From an uncultured Roseovarius sp. (GTDB lineage: Bacteria > Pseudomonadota > Alphaproteobacteria > Rhodobacterales > Rhodobacteraceae): 33,409 nt of DNA. Location: contig NZ_CAJXIP010000027.1 of NCBI RefSeq assembly GCF_913054395.1, positions 1-33,409 on the forward strand, written 5' to 3'. Positions 31,358-33,409 of this stretch are shown here, piece after piece (within the stretch, counting starts at the first letter, position 1; the number at the start of each line of letters is the position of its first letter). Position numbers and translations under genes: made by a program. The notes beneath the pieces are model-generated. The model had not been told where the DNA came from and ran no database searches. It saw only the letters and a list, made by a program, of their open reading frames with translations.

Positions 31358-31654
31358 TTACGATTGGTGTTGTTGATGGTGTCGGATCACTTCAGCGATG
31401 ATGAAGTTGAGAAACTTTTTGGCGAATTCAGGGTCGAGATCGGCCTGATGAGCCAGGTCTTCGAGCCGCGCGATCTGGGTCGCCTCGCGGGCGGGATCGG
31501 ACGGGGGAAGGTCGTGTTCGGCCTTGAGACGGCCAACCGCCTGGGTGTGCTTGAAGCGCTCGCCAAGGGTATAGACAAGGATCGCGTCAAGCCGGTCGAT
31601 CGACTCGCGGTGGCCTTTCAAAAGCGCGGCGGCACGGGTGCTGGAATCAGTCAA
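31358..31654 (-). CDS. Chorismate mutase, AroQ type
   Basis: This small helical enzyme of 98 residues turns chorismate to prephenate for phenylalanine and tyrosine synthesis. It shows the AroQ pattern SIDRLDAILVYTLGERFKHT, then VGRLKAEHDLPPSDPAREA and a C-terminal helix (FAKKFLNFIIAEVIRHHQ). The start is TTG 31654 with AGGGA 8 nt upstream; it overlaps the stop of the upstream GNAT gene by 8 nt. It is translationally coupled in the ffh–rpsP cluster. Confidence 0.92.
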   Translation of the reverse strand: MTDSSTRAAALLKGHRESIDRLDAILVYTLGERFKHTQAVGRLKAEHDLPPSDPAREATQIARLEDLAHQADLDPEFAKKFLNFIIAEVIRHHQQHQS

Positions 31655-32252
31655 GGGGCATCCCTTTCGGTTTGAACAGCGGGTCGCAATAGTGGCTTAT
31701 CTCAAGCTCGATCCCGTCGGCGATCTGGCCGGATTTCAGACGCTCGGGCGAGGGGTGACGATAGACGGCATCATTGCCGTCGATGGTACGCGCATCCTTG
31801 TCCTTGACCGCGCCAAGGCGTTCGGCAAGCCGGATGCTGTCAAGGTTCTTGGGGTCGATATAGCTGACTGCGCCATCCCAGCCCTGCGTTTCATAGAAAT
31901 AGCGGCGCACGGCACTGGTTGCTTCAAGCGCATAGCCCTTGCCCGCCTTGTTGGGCCAGATGATCCAGGCGATTTCGCGTTCGGGCCATGCGGCAGGAAA
32001 CCAGCCGCCGGCCATGCCAAGCGTCGCATCACTGTCCTTGTCGTGGATCATCCACATGCCAAAGCCGCGGATTTCCCAATGGCCGATCTCGGCGGCATAG
32101 AGCATCCATGCCTCGTATTTGTTCAGCGGCCCGCCCATGAAGCGCGAGCGATACGAGCTGAACGTGGCCTTGAAATCGGGGTAATCCTCGGGCGTGGGCC
32201 CGCGCAGCACAAGGCGGCGCGTTTCGATGGTGGGGATGCGCGACAGGGTCAT
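31647..32252 (-). CDS. GNAT acetyltransferase, RimJ/RimL-like
   Basis: The protein has 201 residues, with the RimJ-type opening TIETRRLVLRGPTPEDYPDF, an acetyl-CoA loop in WPNKAGKGYALEAT and the C-terminal DSIRLAERLGAVKD. The substrate is unknown. Its start overlaps the stop of the next GNAT gene upstream by 4 bp (ATGA). The two adjacent genes look like an old tandem duplication. Confidence 0.9.
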   Translation of the reverse strand: MTLSRIPTIETRRLVLRGPTPEDYPDFKATFSSYRSRFMGGPLNKYEAWMLYAAEIGHWEIRGFGMWMIHDKDSDATLGMAGGWFPAAWPEREIAWIIWPNKAGKGYALEATSAVRRYFYETQGWDGAVSYIDPKNLDSIRLAERLGAVKDKDARTIDGNDAVYRHPSPERLKSGQIADGIELEISHYCDPLFKPKGMPLD

Positions 32253-32818
32253 GCGTAGGCCTCGACCGAGCCGTCATCGTCTGCGTCACGCTCGAACAGG
32301 TCACCGGGTCCGGGGTGGCGATACAAAAGATCGTGGCCCATGTGGATGTTTTCATATTCGCGCTCGAACCAGGCGCCAAGCCGTTCGGCAAGCGCAACAG
32401 AGCGGGTGTTGCCCGGCACGATATTCGAGGTGAGCGTGGTGAAGCCGAGATCCTGATAGGCATAGCGGCGCGCCCGTTCGGCGGCCTCATGGGCGATGCC
32501 CTTGCCCTCAAAGCCGTCAAACACGACCCAGCCAAGCTCGGGTTCGGGCCAGCCTTCGGGGTTCCAGATGCCGCTGATGCCGACGGTCTCGCCGGTGTCT
32601 TTCATCTCGATGCTGAAATAGCCATAGCCGTGGATATGCCAATGTCCGACGTTCAACGCGAACCAGCGCCAGGCCTCGCCGCGGTTGGGCGCGGCGCCAA
32701 AGCCGCCCGCGCGCGCCTCATCCAGAAGAAACGCAATCACCGGCTCGATATCGCGCGGCTCGGGGCCGCGCAGGATCAGGCGCTCGGTTTCAAGAATGGG
32801 GGCTTGGGTCAGGCTCAT
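32249..32818 (-). CDS. GNAT acetyltransferase, RimJ/RimL-like
   Basis: The protein has 189 residues and opens PILETERLILRGPEPRDIEP, with WVVFDGFEGKGIAHEAAERA as the acetyl-CoA loop and TRSVALAERLGAWFE near the end. It is similar in plan to the following GNAT. ATG 32818 (MSLTQAP) is 4 bp after the ffh stop; the longer frame overlaps ffh and lacks support. Confidence 0.9.
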   Translation of the reverse strand: MSLTQAPILETERLILRGPEPRDIEPVIAFLLDEARAGGFGAAPNRGEAWRWFALNVGHWHIHGYGYFSIEMKDTGETVGISGIWNPEGWPEPELGWVVFDGFEGKGIAHEAAERARRYAYQDLGFTTLTSNIVPGNTRSVALAERLGAWFEREYENIHMGHDLLYRHPGPGDLFERDADDDGSVEAYA

Positions 32819-32822
32819 GGTG

Positions 32823-33409
32823 TTATTTCTTTTTCCCAAAGCCGGACAGGCCCGGGGGAAGGCCCATGCCGCCGCCCATGCCACCAAGACCGCCCAAACC
32901 ACCGGGAAGCTTGCTGCCCATGGCGCGCGCGGCCTCTTCCATGGCTTTGGGGTCGTTCATGTCGGGCATGCCGCCCGCGGCGCCTTTGCCGCTGAACATG
33001 CCCTTCATGGCCTGTTTGAGCATGCCGCCCTTGCCCATCTTCTTCATCATGTCGGCCATCTGGCGGTGCATCTTCAGAAGCTTGTTCAGCTCGGAAACCT
33101 CAAGACCGGCCCCCGCCGCGATCCGCTTTTTGCGGCTGGCCTGAAGCAGGGCGGGATTGGCGCGTTCTTTCTTGGTCATGGATTGCACGAGGGCAATCTG
33201 GCGGGTGATGATCTTGTCGTCGAACCCGGCGTCCTGCACCTGTTTGGCCATTTTGCCCATGCCGGGCATCATCCCCATCATGCCTTCCATGCCGCCCATC
33301 TTCTGCATCTGTTCAAGCTGCATCTTGAGGTCGTTCATGTTGAACTGACCCTTTTGAAAGCGCTTCATCATCCGCTCGGCCTGTTCGGCCTCGATGGTGG
33401 CCTGGGCCT
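32823..33409 (-). CDS. ffh: Signal recognition particle protein Ffh (C-terminal part)
   Basis: This is the C-terminal M domain of the SRP GTPase; the gene runs off the right edge, so the N and G domains are not in the window. The visible 194 or so residues contain the methionine-rich groove (MQKMGGMEGMMGMMPGMGKM) and the SRP RNA-binding motif SMTKKERANPALLQASRKKR, followed by IAAGAGLEVSELNKLLK. A glycine/methionine-rich tail ends GFGKKK. The frame is open to the last base. Confidence 0.95.
   Translation of the reverse strand, partial: AQATIEAEQAERMMKRFQKGQFNMNDLKMQLEQMQKMGGMEGMMGMMPGMGKMAKQVQDAGFDDKIITRQIALVQSMTKKERANPALLQASRKKRIAAGAGLEVSELNKLLKMHRQMADMMKKMGKGGMLKQAMKGMFSGKGAAGGMPDMNDPKAMEEAARAMGSKLPGGLGGLGGMGGGMGLPPGLSGFGKKK

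Overview
The window looks like a core chromosomal segment of an alphaproteobacterium of the Rhodobacterales (Roseobacter group). The evidence is GC-rich coding sequence, the alphaproteobacterial order ffh–rpsP–rimM–trmD–rplS–rpmE followed by a convergent smc, aerobic cobalamin genes (cobN, cobO, cobW, cbtAB, bluB) and an L31 protein without cysteines. No phage genes, insertion sequences, CRISPR arrays, rRNA or tRNA genes were found. It is mostly ordinary metabolism and housekeeping; the interest lies in small unexplained genes, operators and repeats.

Region 1 (about 1–12.2 kb) is a reductive pyrimidine degradation locus. On the minus strand, an M20-type carbamoyl amidohydrolase, dihydropyrimidinase (hydA) and a four-gene NMT1-type ABC importer (ATPase, two permeases, binding protein) run to a strong terminator at the window start. 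A divergent RutR-like TetR regulator faces them across two TGACC-N4-GGTCA palindromes. Next, preT, a SAM-dependent methyltransferase and preA form a second minus-strand operon; PreTA would reduce uracil or thymine, HydA opens the ring, and the amidohydrolase releases beta-alanine or its methyl derivative. A FadR-type GntR gene follows. Its promoter and that of preT carry related palindromes sharing ATCAATTGGT.

Region 2 (about 12.2–23.2 kb) is mainly cobalamin and cobalt metabolism: lrgA–lrgB–cobO–two Lin0512 paralogues, a small lipoprotein gene, cobN with a GNAT gene, a 54-residue lysine-rich protein, cobW with a GNAT gene, a DUF1636-type protein, and a cobalt uptake operon (cbtB, cbtA, a His-rich exported protein) headed by a cobalamin riboswitch.

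Region 3 (about 23.2–33.4 kb) has smc on the plus strand, a bidirectional terminator, and then a long minus-strand translation cluster read from the right edge: ffh (partial), two GNAT genes, chorismate mutase, rpsP, bluB, a 47-residue membrane ORF, rimM, a sulfotransferase-like gene, trmD, a 316-bp leader, rplS and rpmE. bluB, which makes the lower ligand of cobalamin, lies inside this ribosomal cluster.

Many starts were moved inward from the longest open frame using ribosome-binding sites and family N-termini. Two short genes (cbtB, 54 codons; the ORF before rimM, 47 codons) were found by reading the sequence directly.
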